DNA of 64,000 nt from Zopfochytrium polystomum (GCA_025765615.1 JAIVFJ010000204.1:52887-116886), one strand, 5' to 3'. Positions 33,293 to 43,297 are shown, counted from the first letter of the stretch. Translations and numbers: made by a program. Notes: a model not told the origin generated them from the sequence alone.

Positions 33293-33774
33293 ATACTAAT
33301 GAGTGAATGCGTGCCCTTTCCCACGACTTACCAGTGAAGGATAGTTCCTTCGTGAGTGCGACAACGTTGATCTTTCTCAGTGGATGCAACATTGGAATTC
33401 GGCTATGCGTTCCAAAATTCGCCACGCCAGGAAAATGGGGGCTCTGTTCCCAAAATTACTGGCATTTGGCCGCCACAAGCAGAGAGCTCTTCTCTGCTCT
33501 GCATGAAATTTTACTTTAACACAGATTGAAACCAGAAAAAAGTTACCACCGATCCTTGAGCGTAGATGAGCTTTCCGCGCGTCCCAGTGAGCGAGGAGAC
33601 AACTTAGAAAGCAAAGTGAACTTCAAATAAAGACATAGAAAAGTTGCGGAACTGAGGCTAATCACCCTCTGAAAACCAGAAGACAAAGAAGACAAGAGAA
33701 AAGGCCAGCCATGTCGCTGAAGAAAAATCAAAGGAAAGGAGCAGGATATCGTTGTAAAATGTTACTTTCCTTCG
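33293..33774. other. Intergenic, no gene seen
   Basis: AT-rich flank between the tRNA and the transporter relic. Confidence 0.5.
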
Positions 33775-35640
33775 TTAAAACCGTGAAGCAGCCTCCCATC
33801 CAAAGTTGATGCTGCTGCAGTACTCGTCTTGAGTGATATCGTACTCCTTTCCAAACAAGGCGCCGTAATTGGCGTTCCCAGCGCAGGTCTGGTAGTAGTC
33901 TGGCGCGCACCCGTCGGTGTCGGCGTACTGCACCTTGCCGTAGGGAAAGGCGATCTGATAGTGGCCGTTGACGGTGAAGGCCATGTAAGCACTGTGATGA
34001 CGACGGCCGTTCCCCAGTCGAACGCGGCCGATATGACATATGCGTACTTTTTTTTACCAAGCGTGGTTGTACTTCCTGACAAATTAGTTGACGATGACAC
34101 CGACCAAGAGCGGCGTGATGATGTCGGAGCGGTTCGAGCTGGCTTGGGGGGAACACTGCGATGATGGGGAAGTTGACGACCGTTCGGCAGGACCTTGTGC
34201 TGACGAAGGGGAAGATGGGCGCTAGGACGCCGACGAGGAAGCCCCACACGGTCGTGACGTACGGCGAGCCCCGGTCGAAGAAGCAGGCGAGGCCGATGGC
34301 ACCCCAGATTGCGCCGGCGTTCAGGAAGACGTTGAAGTTGGACGCCCACCTATCCCGCTGGTCGACCTGCAGCTTCCACGCCTTGCCGGAGGTCGGGTCG
34401 CCCGGGACGACGTAAATGTTCCTTTCGGTGCGACCAAAGGACTTGTAGATGACGAACGCGTACAAAGGCGTTGACGACGGACGCGATCAGGGTGCTGGTG
34501 AGCTGCACCACGAACATGGTGCGAGGGCGCATCTTGAGGTAGTGGCCGAGCTTGAGGTCGGCGACGAGCAGGAGGCCTTGAGACATGGACATGTAGGACA
34601 GCGTCTTGAATGCCACGGCCGAGGAGGATGAGCCCGTCAGGAATTCGGACATGACGTTCAGGCCGATCTGCTGCCCGGAGATCGCCTGGATGTTGCCGAT
34701 TGGGATGAAGGAAACGATAGCGAGGAGCAGACCGAGGATGACGCACCACCACGGAAGGTCGATTGGCATACAAGAATGAGTGGACGGCCAGGAGAATGAT
34801 ATACCACAGGTCAGGCACATCCGGGTGCACATCCATCATCCTGGCATGCACGTTCGACGTGTCGAGGTTGCGCATGGCCGTTCGGGAGCGGCGCCAATTC
34901 TCTTCACCGTACCACAGACCAACGTGAACAAGCGAAGATCCAAACACAATGAATGAGGCGAGGTACTCGAGAGCAAAGGAGGGCGCGATGCGCACGGGGT
35001 GCAACTTTTCGTAAAGGTCCTCCTTCAGCGTTTATGTATTCTCGTCGACAAGCGAGCGGGCGGGAACGTTGGTTCCGTCCTTGTCGAACGTGAGGCGTGT
35101 TTAAGGTGGGTCCAAGAGGCAAAGCCGGTGCCGTTCGGGCCTTTTCACGTTTCGCGTTATGGAGATGAAAGAGGTTAGAAAGTTAAATTCTTGAAAGCCA
35201 GGAGGGAGTGCAACGGCTGACAAGAATTTGATTCTTGCCGTCAAGAGGGTTGGTGCTGATTTCGTAAGTCTTTGCCGAACGCATTGTTGACCCAAACAAA
35301 TGGGACGACCACTGAAATGTGCAATGTGTTAACGACGGAATGGAAGGCTTATTGCTGAGAAATCGACATCGCTTACTGTAGAGCATGAACGGGAGACCAA
35401 ATAATTGGTTAAACAGCGCCCAGAGAGGTGTGGTGATCGGTGCTTGGGACCCCATCGTGGACCAGTCGAAAGTGAACGACAGGAAGCCAAGACTTTGCGA
35501 ATTGGAGCCGAGGCCGCGCATGACTTTGGCGGCACATGGGAGCCTCCGCAGAGTTGTTTCGGGAGCTTTGGCTCAAAGTAGCAGAGCAGAGACACAGCGA
35601 CAACGACCAGCATGAAGAAGAGCGGAAGCCACAGTCGTCG
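33775..35640 (-). pseudogene. OPT-family oligopeptide transporter, broken
   Basis: Minus-strand pieces in family order: FTFDWSTMGSQAPITTPLW at about 35430-35480, an intron near 35310-35370, LEYLASFIVFGSSLVHVGLW, IPIGNIQAISGQQIGLNVMS, AFKTLSYMSMSQGLLLVADL, WKLQVDQRDRWASNFNVFLN, AGAIWGAIG, and the C-terminal SAAFDWGTAVVITVLT ending EAASRF. These are hallmarks of the OPT family, proton-coupled importers of small peptides or metal chelates. Frame changes lie near 34770, 34470, 34200 and 34030, and a stop (TAA) lies at about 35030 in the DENT segment. The breaks are too many for a working gene unless the assembly is poor here. Confidence 0.8.
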
Positions 35641-36718
35641 ATCTTCCGTTGAGATTCAGGATTGACGACTGACCTGTCGCGTCCACACCGCTGTTCCCTT
35701 ATGTTCCGGCTTTCTCCGGCTTGGCAGTGTTGACTCTGATCCTCACATTTGGACAACAGACGCGGGAGGAAGACCGCAGAACGAGTTTTACGGCCGATCG
35801 GCAACGAGTTTGTCCGAATTGCCCTTTTGCCGCTACTCAGCGGCAGTCTTTGCGATGCGGCGGTGTGGGGGCGGTCGCTCCATACCGCGCGAAATGAGAG
35901 TGGTGCTCGAGCGATGGGCCGTTCCCGTGGTCTTACGACAACGCGGTTTGGGCCGCAGAGAGGAGCGTCTCTCTGACAGATTCGCGGAATCTGTTTTTGT
36001 TTGTCGCGGACACGTGTTTACTGTGTTACGTAGTCGAGTAGCGAGATAACCCTTGTTCAGCGCCCGCAAATCATAATAACGGGATCTTAGGTCCGTCCAG
36101 ACACATACGCTCTCCCTATCCGTCCACTTCATCGTCGACGGCGCCGCAGTCCAAGTGCTGGCGACAGACCTTTCGTCACCAGTAAAATTGAAAACCAGCG
36201 CAGCGATGGAAAGAGGAGCGACAGGTCTAAAGCCTCCAAGGGCGATATATGCGACGAGAGGGAGCGCATGTCGTACAGGCGGAGCCGGTTCAGGGGTCCG
36301 GTGGGAGCACTTATCACTGAGAGCACAAAGACCAGAGAGCGAGATCGTGAGGGAGAAGCGCATTCCAGCTTGTCCTTGCCTACGTTTCCGAAGATGGAGA
36401 GAACGATATACATGCGTCTGCTTCAGGGCTTTTGCAAAGGCGGCGCAGATGGTCTGCAGGAGTTTGTGGTCGCAGAGTTAAAGTGGATGGAAGCGAACAG
36501 GTTTACAGACACGCCGAGCAGAGAGTTGCTGGGATGGGTTTGCAAGGGGTGGGGAGTAGAGACCGATCTCCGTGGATCGGGTTGTCGTTGGCAAGTAATG
36601 AATGGCCCAGCTAAATGTTATGAAATACGTCCGTAGAACAGATTCAGTGCTTTGCGATGTACGAATCTTGCCAAAAATGTGTTTTAAATTTATACTCATA
36701 TTTTCTTTCCAAAGTCAG
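35641..36718. other. Intergenic, no supportable gene
   Basis: Several medium-length frames overlap on both strands (for example minus 36363-35833) but none shows a motif, and they shadow each other. The TA- and A-rich run just before 36719 is tRNA 5' flank. Confidence 0.4.
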
Positions 36719-36790
36719 TCCCAGATCGTCTAACGGTTAAGATTCCGCCCTTTCACGGCGGCGATCGGGGTTCGATTCCCCGTCTGGGAG
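36719..36790 (+). tRNA. tRNA-Glu(TTC)
   Basis: 72 nt with acceptor TCCCAGA/TCTGGGA and discriminator G. The anticodon stem CCGCC/GGCGG closes the loop CTTTCAC, giving anticodon TTC. T-arm GGTTCGATTCC. No intron. Confidence 0.95.
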
Positions 36791-36979
36791 ATAATTTGTA
36801 TTGGCTGAAGCGAGCATCTGAAAAAAGTAGTTTTTTTTTCTTAGTATTATTCGGGAGTTTTGCAACGCAAGGAAATTTACTTTTCCTTGTGAAAGATTTG
36901 ACGAAGAAGGATTCCCTGTTTGGATTTAGTTTTTGCCGCAGCCAATTTTCCTTGTGTTTTTCCTTGTGAGATTGATGAC

Positions 36980-37390
36980 ATGGACATTGCCGACCTCACT
37001 GACAACGAGGACGATCTCTTCAGCCTTGCCATCTTGCTACTTCAGTACGGCCAACAAAACACCTTGACAACATGCCAGGGCTTTCGCTGCAAGCAGTGTG
37101 GGCAACCTCCAGAGTTCTGGATCCACCACTTCTGCTTTACAAAAGACGAGATCGCCTGCCTATGTGATCGTCTTCGCATCCCCAACCCTTTCACAACTGT
37201 AACCTGTTACACCACATCCGCTCACGATGCTGCCTGCATCATGCTTTTCCGACTCGCATATCCATGCCAATTGCGAACGATGGAACAGTTTTTTGATCGC
37301 TCAATCTCAGCCCTCTCAAACATAGCCAACCTCACTGAACAAACTGTCTGCAAGAGTATCACGCTCTGTCAGTTCTTCTTCTGTGCCTGA
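36980..37390 (+). pseudogene. PIF/Harbinger transposase, 5' fragment
   Basis: The frame reads MDIADLTDNEDD and then the N-terminal Harbinger pattern FWIHHFCFTKDEIACLCDRL, RIPNPFTTVT, ACIMLFRLAYPCQLRTMEQ and FDRSISALSNIANLT. In intact HARBI1-like transposases this precedes the DDE catalytic core, which is completely missing. The fragment runs straight into an antisense accessory gene, so the centre of the element has been deleted. Confidence 0.7.
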
Positions 37391-37689
37391 TTGACGGAGG
37401 GCACTAGCGTCTTTGTCCTTGTGCCATTTTCGGAGCGCATCAAGCCTCTTGCTGCACTGGGGTCCGTCCCTAATGTCATCAAGGGTGAGACAGCAAGTGT
37501 TGTTGACATTGTTTGCAACAGTCACCCATGCTCCTGCTGTCTCGCCAAACTTACCTTTGAAGGGTTCGATGCTGATGACCTCCTTCATAAGAGCGATGTC
37601 CATTGCGATCGTAAAACGGATTGCAGGCTTTCGAACACGCTTTCCATACAGATTGCGAGCAGATGCAGCCACTTCTCCTGCTCCATCTA
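37316..37689 (-). pseudogene. MYB/SANT-like Harbinger accessory protein, 3' part
   Basis: The minus-strand frame contains RKPAIRFTIAMDIALMKEVI, PFKGKFGETAGAWVTVANNV and RDGPQCSKRLDALRKWHKDK, a trihelix or MYB/SANT-like DNA-binding domain of the type that partners Harbinger transposases. Its 5' end is cut by the right end of the chromovirus LTR at 37690. Its 3' end overlaps the transposase fragment. Confidence 0.65.
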
Positions 37690-38042
37690 TGTCAGGAACA
37701 TGGCAGGACAAGGCAAGGCAGACAAGGAACTGAGAGGAGTGGTGATTGTATTGGAAACAATAATTCACTTGAGGGATGGGACAGGTCCCCCATCCCCCTT
37801 TTATACCTTTTGAGAGTGTTCCTTGTCAAGACTCCAAGAAAGTTCCAGAAAGAGCAATTAGTAATACAATGATACCAATGATACCAATGACAACAAGACA
37901 AGTCAGGAAAGCAAAGAAGGTTCCAGAAGGTTCCACAAGGTTCCATGAAGGAATGTTCTAGAAGGTTCCAGAAGGTTCCAGAAGGTTCCATGAAGGAATG
38001 TTCTAGAAGGTTCCAGAGGTTTCCAGAGGGTGATTCATAACA
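37690..38042 (-). repeat. 3' LTR of the chromovirus
   Basis: 353 bp, ends TGTTATGAAT...TGACA in element orientation. It is 45 bp longer than the 5' LTR because the GAA/TTC block is expanded. Its U3 end matches the solo LTR at 43298-43605 better than it matches the 5' LTR. Confidence 0.9.
37951..37988 (-). promoter_or_regulatory. Heat-shock-element array in 3' LTR
   Basis: Eight alternating GAA and TTC triplets follow each other at exact 5-bp spacing (the nGAAnnTTCn pattern bound by HSF trimers). Further imperfect units lie on either side within 37915-38031. A TATAAAA box lies downstream in element orientation at 37805-37799. Confidence 0.7.
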
Positions 38043-41000
38043 TCATCTCCCCCTTTTAGGCCTCTTCTGCAACTTGGTGGGGTACCTGGTCTTGAACTCG
38101 AGCAGAAGGTCTTGGCAGTGAGTGAGGTTTGACTCAGGCTCCCAGGTGTTGTCAGCATCTGAGTAACCTTTCCACTTAACAAGGAACTTGAGTGTTCTTC
38201 CAAACCACTTGGCATCCAAGATTTGTTCAACCTCAAATTCCTCTTCACCTTCTACCTCAACTGGAGGAGGAGGAGGAACAACTCTGCCTGGAATGGAATT
38301 GGCCACAAACTTCTCTAAAAGGCTGACATGGAAAACTGGGTGGATCTTCATGGATGCAGGGAGATCCAGCTTGAAGGTGACTGGATTGATTTGCTCCAAG
38401 ATCTTGAAAGGTCCCAACTTGAGGTTGTCTAGCTTGGGACTTGGTCTTTTGGTCTGCAAGTTCTTCCTCAGAAGCCAAACTTGCTGACCCACAGCAAGGT
38501 CATGGTCCATTCTGTGAGTGTTGGCAAATCTTGAGGCATCTTCTTGGGCTTGCTTCAGGGTGGAGTCCAGGAAGGAGTTGATGATCTTGAGCTTATGTAA
38601 GTGTGAAGCCGCAGCAGGAGCTTGGACATTGGATAGGGTCTCTTGTCCCAGAAGATCTCCTCTTGGATTGAAGCCATAGGTTGCAAAGAAAGGAGATAGC
38701 TGGGTGCTTGAGTGGAGAGAATTGTTGAGAGCAAATTCTGCCAGTGGAAGGAGGGTGGGCCAATCATCCTGTTGATAGCTGACATAGCACCTCAAATACT
38801 GCTCCAGAGTCTGGTTTGTTCTTTCTGTTTGTCCATCAGTCTGAGGGTGATAAGCAGTTGACAGTTGAGACTTGATTCCAAGGGCTGCTGTGAGTGCTTT
38901 CCAAAATTGAGATCTGAACTGTGGTCCTCTGTCACTGACGATTGACTGAGGCAGCCCATGGAGCCTGAATATGTGCTGCAAAAACAGGTCTGCTGTTCCT
39001 TGTGCATCTATATTCTCAGTGCAGGGGATGAAATGGGCCAACTTTGTCCTTCTGCAGATGACAACAAGGATAGAGTCAAATCCATGGGATGGGGGCAGTT
39101 TCACAATGAAGTCCATGGATATTGATGACCAAGGGCTGATGGCAATTGGGAGGGGCTCCAGAAGTCCATAGGGCTTGTGTCTGCTGGATTTGTTTCTTTG
39201 ACAGGTTTCACAGCTGCTGACATAGTTCTTGATGTACTTCCTCATGCCTGGCCAGTAGAAGTCTCTGGAAACAAGCTCATATGTCTTGTGCTCTCCTGGG
39301 TGTCCAGCTGTTGCTGCATCATGCCTTGTCTTGAGTATCTCAAGTTTTTCCTCTTCTTGGCTGATTTGAATCTTGTGAGGCTTGGGGTCCTTGGAAATAG
39401 CATGGGCCCACACACTGTCAGGAAGCAATGAAAGGTGTGTCTTGGATGGTGGGGTGAAACCATCTCCCCCTTCAGGTGCAAGGTCTGTTCTTCTTGACAG
39501 GGCATCAGCCACAGTGTTAAGGTGGCCAGGAGAATAGCACAGCTTAAAGTCATACTCAGAGAGCAGTTCAGCCCACCTGGCATGCCTCTGCTTGAGCAAC
39601 CTCCTTGCCCTGAAGAAGGTGAGGTTCTTGTGATCAGAATAGACAGAGATGCCTTTAGAACCAGCCAAGTAGTGTCTCCAGAATTTGAATGCTTCCACAA
39701 TTGCAAGCAACTCCTTGTCATGGACTGTGTAGTTACACTCAGCACTGTTCAGCTTCCTGGAGTAATATGCCACTGGATGCAGAGGAGCAGAGGGTTCCTG
39801 AGAGCTTGGCTGGGACAGAACAGCGCCAAGGGCATAGTCTGAGGCATCAGTTTCCAAGGTGAAGGGAAGCAAGGGATCCACATGCTTAAGGAGTGGTGCA
39901 CTTGTGGTTGCTGTCTTAAGAGCTAGCCAGGCTTGCTCTGCTGCTGGGGTCCATTCAAACTTGGTGGTCTTCTTGGTGAGATCAGTGAGAGGCTTGGCTA
40001 TGGCAGAATAGTTGGCAATGAAGGTTCTGTAGAAGTTGCAAAATCCAAGGAAGCTTTGAACATCCTTGATGGAATTTGGAGCCTTCCATTCAAGAATAGT
40101 TTGGATCTTGTCTGGTGCCATGGAGATCCCTTTGTCAGACACAATGAACCCCAAAAACTCAATGGAGGTCTTGTGGAATTCACACTTCTCCAGCTTTGCA
40201 TAGAGGTGATGCTGTCTGAGTCTCTCCAAGACAGTCTTGACATGTCCCATATGGCTTGCAGTGTCAGATGAAAATACCAGGATATCATCCAGGTAGACAA
40301 TGACAAAAAGGTCCAGAATATCCCTGAAGATGTCATTCATCATGCCTTGGAAAATAGCTGGAGCATTGGTAAGTCCAAAGGGCATAACCAAGTACTCAAA
40401 GTGACCGTATTTGCATCTGAAGGCAGTCTTCCATTGATCCTGGGGCTTAATTCTGACCAAATTGTAGGCACCTCTGAGGTCAATCTTGGAAAATATCCTT
40501 GCATGGCTCAGTTTGTCCAGTAATTCAGAGATGAGAGGCAGTGGATAGCGGTTCTTGACTGTCATCTCATTGAGATCTCTGTAGTCCACACAGGGTCTCA
40601 GTCCCCCATCCTTCTTCTTGACAAAAAAAATGGGAGCTCCAGCTGGTGACTTGGAAGGTTGGATGAATCCCTTGTTCAGCATTTCTTCAATGTATTCTTG
40701 GAGGGCCTTGGCTTCTGGTGGAGAGAGGTGGTACAGTGGCTTGAAAGGTGGGCTGCAAGTTTCATCCTTGAGTGGGATTTCACAGTCATAAGGCCTCTGA
40801 GCTGGTAGCAGGTCTGCCTTGGTCTTGGAAAACACATCAGCATAAGGGAGATATTCTTTTGGTAGCTTGGATGCCAGCAAAAGGTCTGATGGGTCCAGGT
40901 TGTCGTGCTCCTCAGCAGTGGGGCTTGAATTCTTGACTGGGAACTGTGATTCTTGAATCTTTGACTGAGAGTTCTGTTCTTGGCAAAGACTGTGAGCTGT

Positions 41001-41762
41001 GGAACTTGAATCTTGAATGTGGACTGTGAACTGTGGTACTTGAATCTTTGACTGTGGGTTCTGTGAACAAGAGTCATGGCCATGACTGTGAGCTCTATGA
41101 GCTCTACTTGAATCTTGACTGTGAACTGTGAACTGTGGAACTGGAGTCTTGGCTGGCTGTGAATCTTGAATCAAGGGCTTGAGAGCATGAGACTTGGGGG
41201 CTTGACTTGAGTTTTGGGTGACTGTTCCAATTGGTGGAGGTTGGACTTGACCAGTGACCCAATCAATGGCAGGGTTCTGGGCTTGCAGCCATGGTAATCC
41301 CAGGATGACAGAGAATGTGGGTGAGCCAAGATCCAATACTTCCAGATTGACCATGGATGGTGGAAAGTCTTGGATGTGGAGGTTTAGCTTGGTTTCATGG
41401 CTGATTTCCTTGAACAGAGCATGATTGGCAAAGTGGACCTTGAGGGGTGTGGATTTCTTGATCGTAGGAATGGCACAAGACTTGGCAAGGGTGGCATCAA
41501 TGATGTTGCAGGATGATCCAGAGTCTATAAGGGCCTTGGTTGTGATGGTTGACTTGGGTGAGAGTTGAATCTTGACATCCATGGTGAGTTGGTGGGGCTT
41601 GGAATCTGAGGTGTTTGTGGTGCTGGTGGTGGTGATGAAACAGGGGCAGCTTGGAGGAGGGTCCAGGGAATTGCCCCTCAGTGAGCCTGGACCTGGGAGT
41701 TTGGGTGCTTCTTCCTTGGGCAGTCCTTGACAGCATGCTCCTTGGAGCCACAGTAAAAACAC
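38043..41762 (-). CDS. pol: Chromovirus Pol polyprotein
   Basis: Intact frame of 1,239 residues overlapping the end of gag by about 85 bp in the -1 frame, so it is probably made as Gag-Pol by frameshifting; the Met at 41762 need not be used. Domains in order: aspartic protease (ALIDSGSSCNIID), reverse transcriptase (VKKKDGGLRPCVDYRDLN, IDLRGAYNLVRI, active site IVYLDDILVF), RNase H (LETDASDYALGAVLSQ), integrase with zinc finger (HPGEHKTYEL, SCETCQRNKS), the DDE core (ISMDFIVKLP, IVSDRGPQFRSQFW) and a C-terminal chromodomain (FEVEQILDAKWFGR, FLVKWKGYSDADNTWEPESN). Chromodomains steer integration to marked chromatin. All catalytic residues looked for are present. Between protease and reverse transcriptase lies an internal Ser/Gln/His-rich repeat stretch. 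Confidence 0.95.
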   Translation of the reverse strand: MFLLWLQGACCQGLPKEEAPKLPGPGSLRGNSLDPPPSCPCFITTTSTTNTSDSKPHQLTMDVKIQLSPKSTITTKALIDSGSSCNIIDATLAKSCAIPTIKKSTPLKVHFANHALFKEISHETKLNLHIQDFPPSMVNLEVLDLGSPTFSVILGLPWLQAQNPAIDWVTGQVQPPPIGTVTQNSSQAPKSHALKPLIQDSQPAKTPVPQFTVHSQDSSRAHRAHSHGHDSCSQNPQSKIQVPQFTVHIQDSSSTAHSLCQEQNSQSKIQESQFPVKNSSPTAEEHDNLDPSDLLLASKLPKEYLPYADVFSKTKADLLPAQRPYDCEIPLKDETCSPPFKPLYHLSPPEAKALQEYIEEMLNKGFIQPSKSPAGAPIFFVKKKDGGLRPCVDYRDLNEMTVKNRYPLPLISELLDKLSHARIFSKIDLRGAYNLVRIKPQDQWKTAFRCKYGHFEYLVMPFGLTNAPAIFQGMMNDIFRDILDLFVIVYLDDILVFSSDTASHMGHVKTVLERLRQHHLYAKLEKCEFHKTSIEFLGFIVSDKGISMAPDKIQTILEWKAPNSIKDVQSFLGFCNFYRTFIANYSAIAKPLTDLTKKTTKFEWTPAAEQAWLALKTATTSAPLLKHVDPLLPFTLETDASDYALGAVLSQPSSQEPSAPLHPVAYYSRKLNSAECNYTVHDKELLAIVEAFKFWRHYLAGSKGISVYSDHKNLTFFRARRLLKQRHARWAELLSEYDFKLCYSPGHLNTVADALSRRTDLAPEGGDGFTPPSKTHLSLLPDSVWAHAISKDPKPHKIQISQEEEKLEILKTRHDAATAGHPGEHKTYELVSRDFYWPGMRKYIKNYVSSCETCQRNKSSRHKPYGLLEPLPIAISPWSSISMDFIVKLPPSHGFDSILVVICRRTKLAHFIPCTENIDAQGTADLFLQHIFRLHGLPQSIVSDRGPQFRSQFWKALTAALGIKSQLSTAYHPQTDGQTERTNQTLEQYLRCYVSYQQDDWPTLLPLAEFALNNSLHSSTQLSPFFATYGFNPRGDLLGQETLSNVQAPAAASHLHKLKIINSFLDSTLKQAQEDASRFANTHRMDHDLAVGQQVWLLRKNLQTKRPSPKLDNLKLGPFKILEQINPVTFKLDLPASMKIHPVFHVSLLEKFVANSIPGRVVPPPPPVEVEGEEEFEVEQILDAKWFGRTLKFLVKWKGYSDADNTWEPESNLTHCQDLLLEFKTRYPTKLQKRPKRGR

Positions 41763-42601
41763 AGTCCCTGCTGGGCCCTCCTTGTTTTCTCCTCTTGGCT
41801 CAGAGGACCCTTAGGAAGTGTCTCAACTGCATCCACTTGCATGGGTTCAGGAACTGTGAGAGCTTGAGGAACTGGGGTAGGTCTTGATGTAGTTCCTACT
41901 TGTCTTTGCTTCAGCCTCTTGGAGTAGAGTCTGTTGTCAATCTTGATGGCAAGGAGAATGTACTCTTCCAAGGTCTCAGGGATGTGCAGAGACTGGGAGA
42001 GCATGTCTTGGATAGACTCATGGAGACCATCATGGTACAGCTCCATCAGAGCTGCATCATTGTATCCAGAGTCTCTGGCTAGTTGCTTGAATTGGTTGGT
42101 GTAGGCCACACAAGATTGCTTTCCTTGCTTGATATGCTTGAGCTTGGATCTTGCTGTCCAAGATGCGTAGGGGTCACCAAAGGTAGCTTCCAGCCCCTCC
42201 CAGAGCTCTTGCAGGGTGGTGGGTGTGCTTGGGAGAGATCTGTACCATGATTGAGCTTGACCAGACAGGAGGGTGCTTGTGAAAAGAACCTTGACTTGCT
42301 CACTGGGAAATCTTGAAGGTTGGAGAAGGATGACATTCTCCACAGTGGCCATGAAGTTCCTAAGGTCTTTGGCCAGCCCAGTGAACTTGTCAGGGCTGGG
42401 AACCTTGGGCTCTCTTGCTTGGTTGGCTTGAGGCAGGGGAAGAGCTTGATGTTCTTGTTGGTGAAGTTGTTGTTGAAGCTGGTGCTGCTGGTGAAGGACT
42501 TGTTCTTGAAGTTGGTGTGTCTGTCTTGAGAGGGCTTGTAATTGGTCCATCAAGGCTTGGAAGGCAGTTGCATCAGGGAAGGTGTTGTTTGGGTCAGACA
42601 T
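41678..42601 (-). CDS. gag: Chromovirus Gag
   Basis: Intact 307-residue frame starting 41 bp after the 5' LTR. A Gln/His-rich N-terminal coiled stretch (VLHQQHQLQQQLHQQEHQ) precedes a typical capsid core (PDKFTGLAKDLRNFMATVEN, QAQSWYRSL, WEGLEATFGDP, YTNQFKQLARDSGYND) and a CCHC nucleocapsid knuckle (CFYCGSKEHAVKDC). It forms the virus-like particle and packages the RNA. Translation of the downstream pol needs a -1 shift in the overlap. Confidence 0.93.
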   Translation of the reverse strand: MSDPNNTFPDATAFQALMDQLQALSRQTHQLQEQVLHQQHQLQQQLHQQEHQALPLPQANQAREPKVPSPDKFTGLAKDLRNFMATVENVILLQPSRFPSEQVKVLFTSTLLSGQAQSWYRSLPSTPTTLQELWEGLEATFGDPYASWTARSKLKHIKQGKQSCVAYTNQFKQLARDSGYNDAALMELYHDGLHESIQDMLSQSLHIPETLEEYILLAIKIDNRLYSKRLKQRQVGTTSRPTPVPQALTVPEPMQVDAVETLPKGPLSQEEKTRRAQQGLCFYCGSKEHAVKDCPRKKHPNSQVQAH

Positions 42602-42628
42602 GATGGCAGAGAGTAGTGGGAGAGGGTG

Positions 42629-42639
42629 AAGTGAATTAT
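42629..42639 (-). promoter_or_regulatory. Predicted self-priming primer-binding site
   Basis: In the transcript this reads ATAATTCACTT. The same 11 bases in reverse complement (AAGTGAATTAT) occur inside the LTR at 42722-42712, about 30 bp downstream of the TATA box and therefore at the expected start of the mRNA. The pairing is perfect over 11 nt. This is the arrangement known for Tf1 of fission yeast, where the mRNA 5' end itself primes minus-strand synthesis. Confidence 0.75.
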
Positions 42640-42641
42640 GA

Positions 42642-42949
42642 TGTCAGGAACAGGGCAGGACAGGACAAGGCAGACAAGGAACTGAGAGGAGTGATGATTG
42701 TATTGGAAACAATAATTCACTTGAGGGATGGGACAGGTCCCCCATCCCCCTTTTATACCTTTTGAGAGTGTTCCTTGTCAAGACTCCAAGAAAGTTCCAG
42801 AAAGAGCAATTAGTAATACAATGATACCAATGATACCAATGACAACAAGACAAGTCAGGAAAGCAAAGAAGGTTCCAGAAGGTTCCACAAGGTTCCATGA
42901 AGGAATGTTCTAGAAGGTTCCAGAAGGTTCCAGAAGGTGATTCATAACA
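42642..42949 (-). repeat. 5' LTR of the chromovirus
   Basis: 308 bp, TGTTATGAAT...TGACA in element orientation. It contains an array of heat-shock-type elements, TATAAAA at 42757-42751, and the start-site sequence used for self-priming at 42722-42712. Confidence 0.9.
42903..42935 (-). promoter_or_regulatory. Heat-shock-element array in 5' LTR
   Basis: Seven GAA/TTC triplets alternate at exact 5-bp steps, about 145 bp upstream of the TATA box in transcript orientation. A perfect HSF site needs only three. Two more imperfect units lie at 42867-42895. Confidence 0.72.
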
Positions 42950-43297
42950 CAAATCTGGTCAGGAACTCGTGGAAATTCGATGAGTTGCTCAATCGAATCT
43001 CCCCCTTCTCTCAGTCCTGTTGCACACCAATACCAATGTAAACAGTCTACTCTGAGTGAGTGAGTAGAAGGAGTGAATGAAGTGGAGATGTGTGTTTGTG
43101 GGTGGTCCTTCTCCCCAACTTGGAGAGAAAGAGAAAAAAACTCTGTTATGAATTATTGATACATAATGATGATATGCACACTGTAATAGTTGCTAGACAA
43201 GCGTGACTGGCACAGGGTAAAAACCTCTCCTATATTATCTGCTTGAGCAGAGGAGGAGGAAAACTGTTGACACCAGATTTCCATTCCACTTAATACT
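42950..43297. other. Unresolved transposon-derived segment
   Basis: 348 bp between the 5' LTR and the solo LTR, with no coding sense. It holds a polypurine-like run (minus strand GAGAGAAGGGGGAGATTCG at about 42995-43013), and a TGTTATGAATTATTGATAC start-like sequence at 43145. Both resemble LTR-element borders, so this is probably the rest of another retroelement. Confidence 0.4.

Larger units (their letters stand above)
37690..42949 (-). mobile_element. Full-length Ty3/gypsy chromovirus (Tf1/sushi-like)
   Basis: Two LTRs (37690-38042 and 42642-42949) flank intact gag and pol frames on the minus strand. The order protease, reverse transcriptase, RNase H, integrase plus a C-terminal chromodomain defines a chromovirus. 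A purine-rich tract (AAAAGGGGGAGATGA) precedes the 3' LTR. The primer-binding region starts two bases after the 5' LTR and does not begin with the TGG of tRNA priming. Open frames over the full length suggest a recent insertion. I see no clear target-site duplication: left flank ...CCATCTA, right flank CAAATCTGG. The element interrupts the MYB/SANT gene of a Harbinger remnant. Confidence 0.92.

Noticed and set aside
37776..37961. 61-residue frame found identically in two LTRs
   Set aside because: The conservation is that of the LTR itself; the frame overlaps TATA and GAA/TTC elements and has no protein features.
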